A stretch of 64,000 bases of DNA from Clostridium acetireducens DSM 10703 (GTDB lineage: Bacteria > Bacillota > Clostridia > Clostridiales > Clostridiaceae): NCBI RefSeq assembly GCF_001758365.1, contig NZ_LZFO01000005.1, positions 1 through 64,000 on the forward strand, written 5' to 3'. The position numbers and the translations under genes are program-made. Within the stretch, counting starts at the first letter, position 1. Every line of letters begins with the position of its first letter. The notes under the pieces are model-generated. The model did no database searches and was not told where the DNA came from. It saw only the letters and a program-made list of their open reading frames with translations. This document shows, piece after piece, positions 54,658 through 64,000 of the stretch.

Positions 54658-55821
54658 ATGGGGTATGATATTAAGGAAGAATGTAAAAAAGCCCGTGAAT
54701 TGATTTATGAAAGTGTAAGAAAAGAACTATTAGGTCCAGGCTCTGAGGATATAGGATCTTCAATAGAACATGAACTTATAACAGATGAGCCTATAGCAAG
54801 ATATTCTACGGGTATTTTATTTCCACAAAAATGTGAAAATGTACAAGAGGATAATAGTTCTATAGATATGGAAAATTCTACACGAGTAGATGATGAAGAG
54901 TTAAAAAATAAAGAAGAAACTAAGAAAATTAGCCATAAGGGGAATAACTATAATAACTCAGTAGATTCTATTGAAGATCATATAGATGAAAAAATTGCTA
55001 TGGCAAATGAGCTTAAACCTTCATCAATGGGTATAACATTTTTTGCAAAAGGTAATATCGATAAGCTTTGTATAAGATTAAAAGCAGCTAAATATAGGAA
55101 AAGTACACTAAAGGACTGTTGTATAAAATATGAAGGAGAAGATTTCTTTTTAGGCAATGAACTAGAAGATTATTTATATAGAGATGGGGAATTTTTAAAA
55201 CTTAAAGCAAATTTAACATCAAATGTTGTTAAAAGATTTAAAGATGATACTAGATATAAAGAAGATGAAGAATATAGAAAAATAATTTCCATACTATATG
55301 TTTTATCTAGACAATGCAAAGATGAAGTTAATAAAAGGAATTCATATGTTAGAGAACCTTTGAATTTTGAAGAGGTTATAGAAATAAAGTTGGATAAAGA
55401 TTATGTAATTTATCCATTAAAATGCATAGGTGGAACTGAAGAAAATATAAAAGTTAGAGCAGATTTAGAAATATGTGTTGTAAGAAGAAAATATGGACAA
55501 GATATAAATAGTTATACTGTGGTGTTGGTTAATAAAGAAGAATTTGATACCTATGAAAGAGACTTAAAATCAATTTTTCAACCAGAAATAAGAATTAAAA
55601 CAGAAGATAATAAAGGAATGTTTTTTATAGAAGATAGTTCTAAAAAACTAGTAAAAAATAATTTAAAACTAGATGATGAAGAAGAATCTTTAGAACTTCT
55701 TTATAGAAATAAGAAAAATTATGCAACAGGGCATGGAGTTTCAACATCACAACAGGTTAATGAGAGTGGAGATTGGATTTATATTAATGTGTATAGAGTC
55801 TATTGTTCATCCAAATTGTAA
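54658..55821 (+). pseudogene. drmA: DrmA helicase, N-terminal part (frame-disrupted)
   Basis: The segment shows the DrmA N-terminus (ARELIYESVRKELLGPGSE, ITDEPIARYSTGILFPQ) and the YATGHG motif near its end, then runs out of frame at a TAA at 55819-55821. The P-loop helicase motor lies in another frame that begins before this one ends. The total length of the two parts (about 1080 codons) may be short for DrmA, so a deletion could accompany the frameshift. AGGAGG precedes ATG 54658. Unless frameshifting occurs, DISARM is inactive. Confidence 0.75.
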
Positions 55822-57874
55822 AGATAGAGATATTGTTGATTTAATATGGGTTCCTACTGGTGGTGGAAAAACGGAAGCTTACTTAGGACTTTCAGCATTT
55901 ACAATATTTTTAAGAAGACTAAAAAACCCTAAAAATGGTGTGGGAACTACTATTTTAATGAGATATACATTAAGATTACTTGCAGCTCAACAATTTATAA
56001 GAGCAAGTATTATGATATGTGCTTGTGAATTGATTAGAAGAGAAGGAAAATATAATTTGGGCAAGAAAAAAATAACTATTGGATTATGGATTGGTTCAAA
56101 TCAAACTCCAAATAAGAGAGCACAGGCTAAAATATATTGGGATGAATTAAAGAAAAAATCTAATAGTAAATTTGAATTAGATTATAAAAAAGATACAAGT
56201 AACAAATTTCAGTTACTTAAATGTCCTTGGTGTGGAACTAAGCTAGAAAAGGATTATGTATTTGATGAAGAAGAGAAAAATGAAAAAAAGAGGAATAAAG
56301 GCATTGAAATAGGTACATGGGGATATGAGTTTACTAATAAGACTAGTAAAATATTTTGTCCAGAAGAAGAATGTCCTTTTACAAAAGAAAAAGAAAAATA
56401 TTTGCCTGTGCAGATTGTAGATGAAGACATATATGAAAATCCACCTACACTATTATTTGGAACAGTGGATAAGTTTGCAATGACAACTTGGGAAGCTAGT
56501 GCATCAAAATTATTTGCTTTAGATGAGGGTAATGAAAGTCCTTCACCAGAACTTATTATTCAAGATGAATTACACTTAATATCTGGGCCTTTAGGAACAA
56601 TAGTTGGTCTTTATGAAACTGCAATAGATGCTATGTGTAGTGAAAAAGGAATAAAGCCTAAAATAATTGCATCTACAGCTACTATTAGAAGGGCTGAAGA
56701 TCAATGTAATCAATTATATGTAAGAGATGTAAAGCAATTTCCATCATCAGGGTTATTAGCAGAGGATTCTTTTTTTGTAAAAGAAAATAAATATGCACCT
56801 GGAAGAATGTATGCAGGTTTATTACCAACAGGAAAAACATTAACAACTACACAGGTAAGATTAATGTCAGCACTTACTAATAGAGTTAAGATGTTAGATA
56901 TACCGGAAGAAGTTAAAAGTGAATATTGGACATTAGTTTGTTATTTTAATACATTAAAAGAATTAGGAATGACCAATAGTTTAATTCAAGCAGATATTCA
57001 AGAGAATATAAATATAGTATCTAATAGACTATTAAAAAGAAAATATACTAGAAATTTATATAATACAACTGAACTTACTAGTAGAAAAACTGCTAATGAA
57101 ATAAATAAAACATTAGATAATTTAGAGATTAATTATTCATCTGAAAATATAGCTAATAAAAAATATGCTATAGATGTTTTATTAGCATCTAATATGATTT
57201 CAGTTGGGGTAGATGTGTCTAGATTAAATCTTATGATGGTATTAGAGCAGCCTAAATTAACAGCAGAATATATACAAGCTACTAGTAGAGTTGGTAGAAA
57301 AAATCCAGGATTAGTATTTACTTTGTACAGTCCATCTAGAAGTAGAGATAAATCCCATTATGAAATGTTCCATGATTATCATCAATCCTTTTATAAGCAT
57401 GTAGAACCTACAAGTATAACTTGTTTTTCAGAGCCTGCAATAGATAGAATGCTCCACTCTGTTTTTATAGCTATGATTAGGCATATATTAGGTTTAACAT
57501 CAGAAGATAGTGCAGAATATTTTGATACTACTGCTTATGATATAGATAAGATTAAAAATATAATTATAGATAGAGTGAGTGATTTATTATATAAAACTAA
57601 TGTGAATAAAGAGGTAAAAAATAGTGAATTAGATTATGTGGAAAATAAATTAAAAGAAATAATAGAAAGATGGGAAAATAAAATAAATTCTTTAGGAAAT
57701 GATAAATTTTTAAAATATCATACTACTAAAAAAGAAGATAATGTAGAAAATTTAATAAAGCCCTTTGGTAAAAAAGAAGAAAATGGAGAATTTGAAACAT
57801 TACAATCAATGAGAAATGTAGATAAACAAGGTGGGGTAGATTTAATAGTATTTGGGGGTGAAGATGATGAGTAA
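55721..57874 (+). pseudogene. drmA: DrmA helicase, C-terminal motor part
   Basis: The homologous reading starts near 55770 (IESIVHPNC) and contains the helicase motor. Walker A VPTGGGKTEAYLGL is followed by a zinc-type CPWCG...CPEEECP insertion, Walker B-like IIQDELHLISGPLGT, IASTATIRRAE, and LLASNMISVGVDVSRL with ATSRVGRK. These match the DISARM helicase-like protein. It shares its last bases with the start of drmB. The apparent start ATG 55721 lies in a region read in the other frame and is not a genuine start. Confidence 0.8.
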
Positions 57875-59759
57875 ATATAAGAAACATAAACTACTACGTG
57901 AAACCCATAATGTTAGAATAAGTCAAATAATAAGTACCTTTGGACCAGGAGCTATAATGGATTTCAGAGATCAAACACTAATGACAGCTGCACCAAAATA
58001 TTGGGATGAAAATTATGATGTAATACATGATGAAAGACTAGAGAAAAAACTCCATGTAAGTGAATTTAGAATTCATAAAGATATGGAGTGTGAGAAAGGG
58101 GTTCCTTTTGTAAGATTTCCAGGTTGGTATTTTTGTCCTAACTGTAAGAAATTTCAACATATATCAAAATGGGAAAAGGAATACGAACAAAAAAATAATA
58201 AATTTATGTTAAAGCCAATATGCATGAGTTGTAAAATATCTATAATACCTGTTTCTGTCCTTATAGCATGTGAGAATGGTCATATTGACGATTTTCCTTG
58301 GATAGAGTGGGTACATTTACATAAGGGTAAAGTTTGTAATAATCCTAAACTTAAGATTGTTTCTAACTCTGGAACTTTAGGATTAGAAGGATTTAGAGTA
58401 GAATGTACAACATGTAAAGCATCAAATTCACTTAAAAATGCATTTAATAAAAATACATTTAAGGATATAATTGAAGGCATTAAATATAAAAGCATAGATG
58501 AAGAGCTGAGAAGAAAATTTAAATGTACAGGAAATATGCCATGGAAGGGAAAGAAAGAGAAAGAATGTTCAGAGTTTCCTAGAGCTATTTTAAGAAATGC
58601 TTCTAGTATATATTTCCCTAAGATTGAAAGTTCAATTCTTATTCCTCCATATTCAGAAGATTTAAATACTAAGATTGAAAATAGTCGTGAGTTTGAATAT
58701 TTTTTAAATGATAAAATTAAAAATGAGAAAAGAGGAACATTAGATAGATTTTTAAAAGAAGATTTTGAATATTATATAGAAGAAATAGCAAAAAAAATAG
58801 GAGAAGAAGATAATATATATGCAATTAGAAAAATCATGAAAAGAAAAATAGATGGTAATAATGAGAGTATAGATGAAAATTATAACAGAAATTTTTATAG
58901 AGCAGAAGAGTATGATGCCTTACTAGGGAAAATAGCAGAGAGTTCTTTTAATTCAAGGGAATTTAAAATTATTCCTAAAAATTCTGCAGAGTATGGAATG
59001 GAAGAAATATCAAAAGTTACTTTAGTAAAAAAATTAAAAGAAGTAAGAGCATTAGTAGGATATACGAGAATAAATCCACCATTACCTTATATTATGGGAA
59101 CTGATAAAAGTTCAGATAAATCTAAGGTAGTTAATATAAAAGGATACGAAGATAAATGGTACCCTGCTTATGAAGTCAGAGGAGAAGGAATATTTATAGA
59201 ATTAAATCCAAAACTCATAGATAAGTGGCAACAAGATACCAAAATTAAGAATAAAGCAGAGAAATTAAGTCAAAGATATAATAAAGATAAGAATGATGAA
59301 TTAAAAAGAGAAATAACTCCTAAGTTTATTTTGTTGCATACATTTGCACATGCATTAATAAGAGAACTTAGTTTTGAATGTGGTTATTCTTCCGCTTCAT
59401 TAAGAGAGAGGATTTACTGTAATTCATCAGAAGAAGAAATGGAAATGAGCGGTATTTTAATATATACAGCCTCAGGAGATTCTGAAGGCAGCTTAGGTGG
59501 ATTAGTAAAACAGGGAAATCCTGCATTTTTACCTAGGATAATTATAAATGCTATAAACAGAATAAAATGGTGTTCATCAGATCCAGTATGTATAAATAGT
59601 AGTGGACAAGGAAGAGAGAGTTTAAATTTAGCAGCTTGTCATAATTGTGTATTGTTACCTGAAACAAGTTGTGAAGAGTTTAATGTTTTATTAGATAGAA
59701 CTATGTTAGTTGGAGGTTTAGAAGATAAGGATATAGGGTTTTTCAATAACTATATTTAA
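57867..59759 (+). CDS. drmB: DrmB-like DISARM protein (DUF1998)
   Basis: This 630-residue protein begins with the DrmB pattern VRISQIISTFGPGAIMDFRDQ. It has zinc-ribbon cysteines (YFCPNCKKF, CMSC, C in ACENGHIDDFPW) and a DUF1998 C-terminus (LLHTFAHALIRELSFECGYSSASLRERIY in part, GGLVKQGNP, CHNCVLLPETSCE). DrmB forms the DISARM core with DrmA and blocks entry of unmodified phage DNA. The start ATG 57867 overlaps the drmA stop and follows GGGGGTGA. This gene looks intact although drmA is broken. Confidence 0.82.
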   Translation: MSKYKKHKLLRETHNVRISQIISTFGPGAIMDFRDQTLMTAAPKYWDENYDVIHDERLEKKLHVSEFRIHKDMECEKGVPFVRFPGWYFCPNCKKFQHISKWEKEYEQKNNKFMLKPICMSCKISIIPVSVLIACENGHIDDFPWIEWVHLHKGKVCNNPKLKIVSNSGTLGLEGFRVECTTCKASNSLKNAFNKNTFKDIIEGIKYKSIDEELRRKFKCTGNMPWKGKKEKECSEFPRAILRNASSIYFPKIESSILIPPYSEDLNTKIENSREFEYFLNDKIKNEKRGTLDRFLKEDFEYYIEEIAKKIGEEDNIYAIRKIMKRKIDGNNESIDENYNRNFYRAEEYDALLGKIAESSFNSREFKIIPKNSAEYGMEEISKVTLVKKLKEVRALVGYTRINPPLPYIMGTDKSSDKSKVVNIKGYEDKWYPAYEVRGEGIFIELNPKLIDKWQQDTKIKNKAEKLSQRYNKDKNDELKREITPKFILLHTFAHALIRELSFECGYSSASLRERIYCNSSEEEMEMSGILIYTASGDSEGSLGGLVKQGNPAFLPRIIINAINRIKWCSSDPVCINSSGQGRESLNLAACHNCVLLPETSCEEFNVLLDRTMLVGGLEDKDIGFFNNYI

Positions 59760-59858
59760 TGTAGTATATTAATAAGTGATTAATTTCTACTAAATTGTTA
59801 TTTACTTAACCCCCTTTTATATGTTAATATATTTTCACAACATAATGGAGGGATTATT

Positions 59859-61172
59859 GTGAATAATTTAGTTATAAATAAGGAAAAAGTTCGCAGTATA
59901 ATGAAAGAAAAAAACATAAATTCTCAAACTGAACTTGCTAAGTTGATGGGAATAACTAAAAATCAATTGTCTGTTATTTTATCCGATAAATTTGATCCTA
60001 TTAAAAGTAATGTTAAGCTACTATGTGATACATTAAAAATAGATTTTAATGAAATAACAAAAAAGAAAGTTAAAGATATTAAAAGTAAAAATCTTGAACA
60101 AGTAAGCTTTTTATCTAAAAAAGAAGAAGAAAAGTATTTAGATGTTCAATACTCAAATATAAAACCTAATAAGCAATATAATGTAGTTGAACTTTTTGCT
60201 GGTGCAGGTGGTTTAGCTTTGGGTTTGGAAAAGTCAGGATTTAATACTGTAGGTCTTGTTGAAATTGACAAATATTGTTGTGAAACACTAAAAACTAATA
60301 GACCTAAATGGAACATTATCAACGAAAATATTGTTAATGTAGTTGAAAAAGGAATAAGGGAATATATAGGAAATGTAGAAATTGATTTATTGTCAGGAGG
60401 GTATCCATGTCAAGCATTTAGTTATGCAGGAAAAAAGCTTGGGTTAGATGATGTTAGAGGTACTCTTTTTTATTACTATGCAGAGGCATTAAGACAGTTA
60501 AAACCCAAAATGTTTTTAGCCGAAAATGTTAAGGGTTTAGTAAGTCATGAGGGAGGAAAAACCCTTAGAACCATGATAAAGGTTTTTGAACAAATAGGTT
60601 ATAAAGTTCAATATGAAGTATTGAATGCAGTTAATTATGGTGTAGCTCAAAAAAGACAAAGAATTGTTATTATAGGTATAAGAGCAGATTTGGGAAATAA
60701 AATTCAATATAAATATCCTAAAGCTTTTGATTATATTCCTACTTTAAGGGATGCATTAAAAGATGTACCAGAATCAGAAGGAACTAAGTATCCAGAGAAA
60801 AAAAAGAAGGTTCTTGAGCTTATTCCACCAGGAGGCTATTGGAGGGATTTGCCTGATGATATAGCGAGAGAGTATATGGGAAAAAGTTATTTTTCAGGTG
60901 GTGGAAGAACTGGAATGGCAAGAAGAATTGGATGGGATGAACCTTGTCTTACATTAACCTGTTCCCCAGCTCAAAAGCAAACAGAAAGATGTCATCCAGA
61001 TGAAACTAGACCATTTACTACAAGAGAGTATGCTAGAATTCAAAGTTTTCCTGATGAATGGAATTTTAGCGGTTCAATGAGTCAGGTATATAAACAAATA
61101 GGAAATGCAGTTCCAGTTGGCTTAGCTAAGGCTGTAGGGTTATCAATTATAAATTCATTAAATATGATTTAA
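59859..61172 (+). CDS. Cytosine-5 DNA methyltransferase with XRE-type HTH
   Basis: The first 70 residues form a helix-turn-helix (SQTELAKLMGITKNQLSVIL). A complete C5 methyltransferase follows: ELFAGAGGLALGLE (motif I), GGYPCQAFSYAG with the catalytic Cys (IV), AENVKGLV (VI), QKRQRIVIIG (VIII) and QIGNAVPVGLA (X). It occupies the DrmMII position of class 2 DISARM, and would mark host DNA. The HTH fusion suggests it also represses its own promoter. The GTG start follows GGAGGGATTATT. Confidence 0.92.
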   Translation: MNNLVINKEKVRSIMKEKNINSQTELAKLMGITKNQLSVILSDKFDPIKSNVKLLCDTLKIDFNEITKKKVKDIKSKNLEQVSFLSKKEEEKYLDVQYSNIKPNKQYNVVELFAGAGGLALGLEKSGFNTVGLVEIDKYCCETLKTNRPKWNIINENIVNVVEKGIREYIGNVEIDLLSGGYPCQAFSYAGKKLGLDDVRGTLFYYYAEALRQLKPKMFLAENVKGLVSHEGGKTLRTMIKVFEQIGYKVQYEVLNAVNYGVAQKRQRIVIIGIRADLGNKIQYKYPKAFDYIPTLRDALKDVPESEGTKYPEKKKKVLELIPPGGYWRDLPDDIAREYMGKSYFSGGGRTGMARRIGWDEPCLTLTCSPAQKQTERCHPDETRPFTTREYARIQSFPDEWNFSGSMSQVYKQIGNAVPVGLAKAVGLSIINSLNMI

Positions 61173-61244
61173 AAAGATGTTCTTGGTATTGTTTTTAAAA
61201 CATAACATAGTATGTTATTCCAAAAAGAAATAGGGGGGTTTTTT

Positions 61245-61967
61245 ATGACAGAGAATGAAAAGCAAGATATATTACAGAAGGCTAAAGAGTTTTTTAAGGA
61301 TATAATTGTAGAAAGTCACATTAGAAATACTAAAAAATTATTTAAATTAAAAGAGTTTAATATAAATCCTTTTTTAATAACATATCTTGCAAATTATCTT
61401 ACAGGTAATAATAATCCGGAAAGTATAGCTAAGGCTCTTATATATCCAAGAGTTTTAGGGACTTCTATAAATACTTTGTTTGGAAATAGACTACAAACAT
61501 TTTGTATTAAGGTGTTGAGTGGGTTTGCATCAACTACTTCAGGAATTGATATAGAATTTATAGATGCATTAGATAATAGAAGGAAATATTGTCAAATAAA
61601 AGCTGGTCCTAATACAATAAATAAAGATGATGTTGAAACTATAAAAAACCACTTTACGTCAGTTAGAAAACTTGCTAGAACTAATGGACTAAGCATACAA
61701 TTTGATGATTTAGTATTAGGAGTGATGTATGGAACTGAAAAAGAGCTTAGTGCAAATTATAAAAGAGTTAATGAAGAATATCCTGTAATAGTTGGACAAG
61801 ATTTTTGGTATCGTATTACAGGAGATGAAGATTTCTATTCAGATTTAATAAAGGCATTTGGAGAAGTTGCTATAGAAGCAGATTCAACTAAGTTATTAAA
61901 CCATACAATAGATTCTTTAGCAAATGAAATAAGGAGTAGTGATGAATTTAAAAACTTATTAAAATAG
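61245..61967 (+). CDS. PmeII-like restriction endonuclease
   Basis: This 240-residue protein begins with helices (AKEFFKDIIVESHIRN) and contains ALIYPRVLGTSINTLFGNRLQTF. The core GIDIEFIDALDNRRKYCQIKAGPNTIN (in part) has Asp...Gln-x-Lys in the position of a PD-(D/E)XK active site. The pattern is that of the PmeII family of type II enzymes. It follows the methyltransferase and probably forms a restriction-modification pair with it. ATG 61245 follows GGGGGG; an earlier ATG at 61212 has no site. Confidence 0.75.
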   Translation: MTENEKQDILQKAKEFFKDIIVESHIRNTKKLFKLKEFNINPFLITYLANYLTGNNNPESIAKALIYPRVLGTSINTLFGNRLQTFCIKVLSGFASTTSGIDIEFIDALDNRRKYCQIKAGPNTINKDDVETIKNHFTSVRKLARTNGLSIQFDDLVLGVMYGTEKELSANYKRVNEEYPVIVGQDFWYRITGDEDFYSDLIKAFGEVAIEADSTKLLNHTIDSLANEIRSSDEFKNLLK

Positions 61968-62264
61968 TACAAGCACTAAGAAAGATAAATAGCATAATGG
62001 TGTTAAAAATAGCTATAATTCTATTAGAAATAATATAAATTTTACTAATACATATAGGGTGTATTATACAATAATTTAAGCAAATATAATTCCAAAATAA
62101 ATGCTATATTAGAAGAAGTAGAATAATCAGATAAATATGTATAATTAGATTAGTAAAATAGAAGAGAATTCTAATAAGTATATAAATTCTTATTAGAATT
62201 CTCTTCTATTACTTTTTATGAGCTATTGGTGATTTAAAAGAATTATTTAAAAATGCAAAGAAAC
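61968..62264. other. Intergenic stretch with third boundary repeat
   Basis: From 61968 to 62148 I see no gene. The boundary repeat occupies 62149-62205. Confidence 0.6.
62149..62205. repeat. Island-boundary repeat, right copy
   Basis: The 57 bp are identical to 49739-49795, including the 17-bp palindrome, so together they form direct repeats flanking the GGDEF-WYL-DISARM-methyltransferase cassette. As a terminator it would serve the converging genes on both sides. Confidence 0.9.
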
Positions 62265-62852
62265 CTATATATACCCCATTTTTTTAGCACGATAATAGCA
62301 AGATACCAAAGCAGCAACATCATATCTAGCATCATGAAAATCAACATAGCTACAATTAAAAAGTCTTTTAGCACCTTGCAATATAGTAGACTTATTTATA
62401 TTTAAAAACTCCACAGTTTCTTCCAATCTAGGCTTTTTTAATCTGCCTTTAGCATTTTTTAATTGCAAAATAGGTTTAAAGTATTCCATTGTGCAAAAAA
62501 ATTCTTTAGGCATCCAATCTAAATCAGGAAAATTACTAAATTCAGAAACAACGAATTTTTTATCAAAGTTTACATTATGAGCTATAAATATTCCATTCTT
62601 AAAATCATTGCATACTTCTTGAGCTACATCTTTAAACTTCATTCCTTGAGATAAGAATTTAAGTTTTTCTTTACTAAAGCCATGTACAGCTTCAGCTGCT
62701 GGATTTATATAGTCCACATTAAAAAAGAAGTTCTTAGCAAGAGATACTTTTTCTTTACCTTCTTTGTTTATATCACATATACAATAAGTAAGTTGAATTA
62801 TATTACCAGGATTTAAACCTGTAGTTTCTGTGTCTATAAAAATTTTTTTCAT
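62265..62852 (-). CDS. DnaQ-like 3'-5' exonuclease
   Basis: This 195-residue DEDDh exonuclease has IFIDTETTGLNPG (Asp7, Glu9), the AHNVNFDKKFV motif II and a C-terminal HDARYDVAALVSCYY with His and Asp. It resembles the epsilon proofreading subunit but is a small stand-alone enzyme. On the minus strand the ATG follows AAAGGGG. It lies just outside the DISARM cassette and converges on it. Confidence 0.88.
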   Translation of the reverse strand: MKKIFIDTETTGLNPGNIIQLTYCICDINKEGKEKVSLAKNFFFNVDYINPAAEAVHGFSKEKLKFLSQGMKFKDVAQEVCNDFKNGIFIAHNVNFDKKFVVSEFSNFPDLDWMPKEFFCTMEYFKPILQLKNAKGRLKKPRLEETVEFLNINKSTILQGAKRLFNCSYVDFHDARYDVAALVSCYYRAKKMGYI

Positions 62853-63107
62853 AAGATAAAAACCCCTTTAAATGAAAGTTACAATAATTATTATAGCATT
62901 TAATGGAACACTTTGAAATTAATTTTCATAACCGATTTTTAATAAATAAGAGGATTTAAGTAACTAATGTCAAATATAGTATTTATGTTGGAGAAAATTA
63001 ACGGTTGTATTAAGTAATTATGAAAACATAGCTTTATAAATAGCAAAATTACTATGTGATTTATTTTAAATAATAAAAATTATAAAATTAATATTTTGTG
63101 GCATAAC
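62853..63107. other. AT-rich spacer with possible cas6-leader relic
   Basis: No gene is visible. At 62939-62996 the order AAATAAGAGGATTTA, AGTAACTAA, ATAGTATTTATGTTGG loosely repeats the sequence in front of both cas6 copies (3316-3385). Confidence 0.35.
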
Positions 63108-63150
63108 AAAAAAGCCTATCTATTATACTTTTAAAAATAAATAGACTTAT
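63108..63150 (-). terminator. Terminator of transposase (minus strand)
   Basis: Read on the minus strand, AAGTCTATTTATT pairs imperfectly with AATAGATAGGCTT, followed by a T run. Confidence 0.65.
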
Positions 63151-63171
63151 ATAAAGCGATAGCGCTAGCTG

Positions 63172-64000
63172 TTAGGCAGCCAACAACCAATTATTTTTAG
63201 CTTTAACTAGATAACTAATTCCAACCACTTTAGCTGGTGTTAAATCACGTAGTGAGGAATGATTGCACACAAAGTTATAGTGAAATATAAATACTGATAT
63301 TAATTTATTAGCACTATCAAAAGAGTTAAAGCCTTTTAAACCTTTATACCAAGACTTAAATGTTTTATTAAATGACTCAATAATATTGTTTGAAATATCA
63401 TCTTTAAAAGATTGTACCTTTATGTGAATAGTATTTTGAAATATCGACTTTATTGGAACATTGTATGATGGAAGTCTATCAGTAACTATGGCTCTAGGAG
63501 ATCCTAGCTTCTTAGCATCATGAAACAGATTAAAAGTTTGTTTTGCATCTCTATATGGAGATAGATGATAAGAAATAATTAGGCGACTTTCAGAGTCAAT
63601 AACAAGCCATAAATAATGACGTTTACCATTTATAAATACAACAGTTTCATCTGCATGCCATTCATCAGAATCTGATAAATCCACATCTTTTAGTAAGTTA
63701 TCAGATTTTAATTTGAAGTATGCAGCAAACTTTTTAGTCCAGTTTGAAATAGTCACATGAGATACTTTTACATTAAAGGTTCTAAACAAATATTCAGATA
63801 TACGTCTTGTAGAACTTTCATTAAGAAAGTAAAGGTCTAAAGCCATTAAAATAATATGGAGTGGGAAGCGCATACCCTTAAAATCAAGTTTACCTTTTAT
63901 AGTGGTATTGCTTGAAGGGCTTATAACCGTAGGCTTCGCCACAAAAAAGCTATGATTACATTTTTTATCGTTACAACGATAGTTAATATAATTTGAATAA
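63172..64000 (-). mobile_element. IS6/IS240-like DDE transposase, partial
   Basis: The catalytic triad is visible: Asp in DEWHADETVVF, Asp in AIVTDRLPSYN and Glu in NNIIESFNKTF. The C-terminus ends CNHSSLRDLTPAKVVGI. A GTG at 63942 could start it, but the frame stays open to the window edge with YRCNDKKCNHSFF, a zinc-ribbon N-terminus typical of this group. The true start therefore lies beyond 64000. Terminal inverted repeats could not be paired because only one end is in view. Confidence 0.82.

Overview
The window is very AT-rich, uses TAA/TAG/TGA as stops, and has strong GGAGG-type ribosome binding sites with frequent TTG and GTG starts. The protein content (YtrB-like ABC operons, OmpR-type two-component systems, type III CRISPR, DISARM) points to a low-GC Bacillota chromosome, most likely a Clostridium of the botulinum/sporogenes kind. 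The genus is inferred from composition and protein style; no search was run.

Region 1 (1-26.2 kb) is a type III CRISPR-Cas island. It holds a split YaaW-like pair, a first cas6 and a decayed second cas6 copy, an adaptation module (a TPR-like protein plus a Cas1-reverse transcriptase-primase fusion now broken by a nonsense codon and a frameshift), a phosphoribosyltransferase-DprA pair, and a long effector operon. That operon encodes two different CARF effectors, a second Cas6, Cas10 without an HD domain, Csx10, Cas11, four Cas7-type RAMPs and an unknown lysine-tailed protein, and looks closest to subtype III-D. Then come a NERD-helicase, two overlapping WYL regulators, and a micro-protein with a Csx20-type protein. 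Three copies of a roughly 200-bp leader carry tiny arrays of 1, 3 and 3 repeats. Two complete copies (leader, repeats, terminator, promoter) bracket the adaptation module.

The main regulatory signal is a 16-17 bp element (core TTRCGAAATAAAA) in front of four transcription units: TPR/cas1-RT, PRTase/dprA, the NERD-helicase, and the micro-protein/csx20 unit. In all four it lies exactly 24 nt upstream of a TAATAT or TATATT -10 box. I infer one regulon, possibly run by the adjacent WYL pair in a PafBC-like way.

Region 2 (26.2-40 kb) looks like ordinary chromosome: a NIF3/YqfO-type domain protein, an AAA/PD-(D/E)XK protein, a GntR-controlled ABC exporter with a perfect inverted-repeat operator, a HAD phosphatase, a secreted protein with an ABC exporter and two-component system, and an iron-sulfur flavoprotein operon.

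Region 3 (40.1-62.2 kb) is two stacked defence cassettes separated by repeated palindromic terminators. The first is a PLD/SNF2 helicase, a DUF4391 protein and a type III Mod/Res pair. The second has a GGDEF protein, a WYL regulator, a DISARM-like set (DrmE-like, frame-disrupted DrmA, DrmB), a cytosine-5 methyltransferase with an N-terminal HTH, and a PmeII-like endonuclease. The window closes with a DnaQ-like exonuclease and a transposase that runs off the right edge, both on the minus strand.
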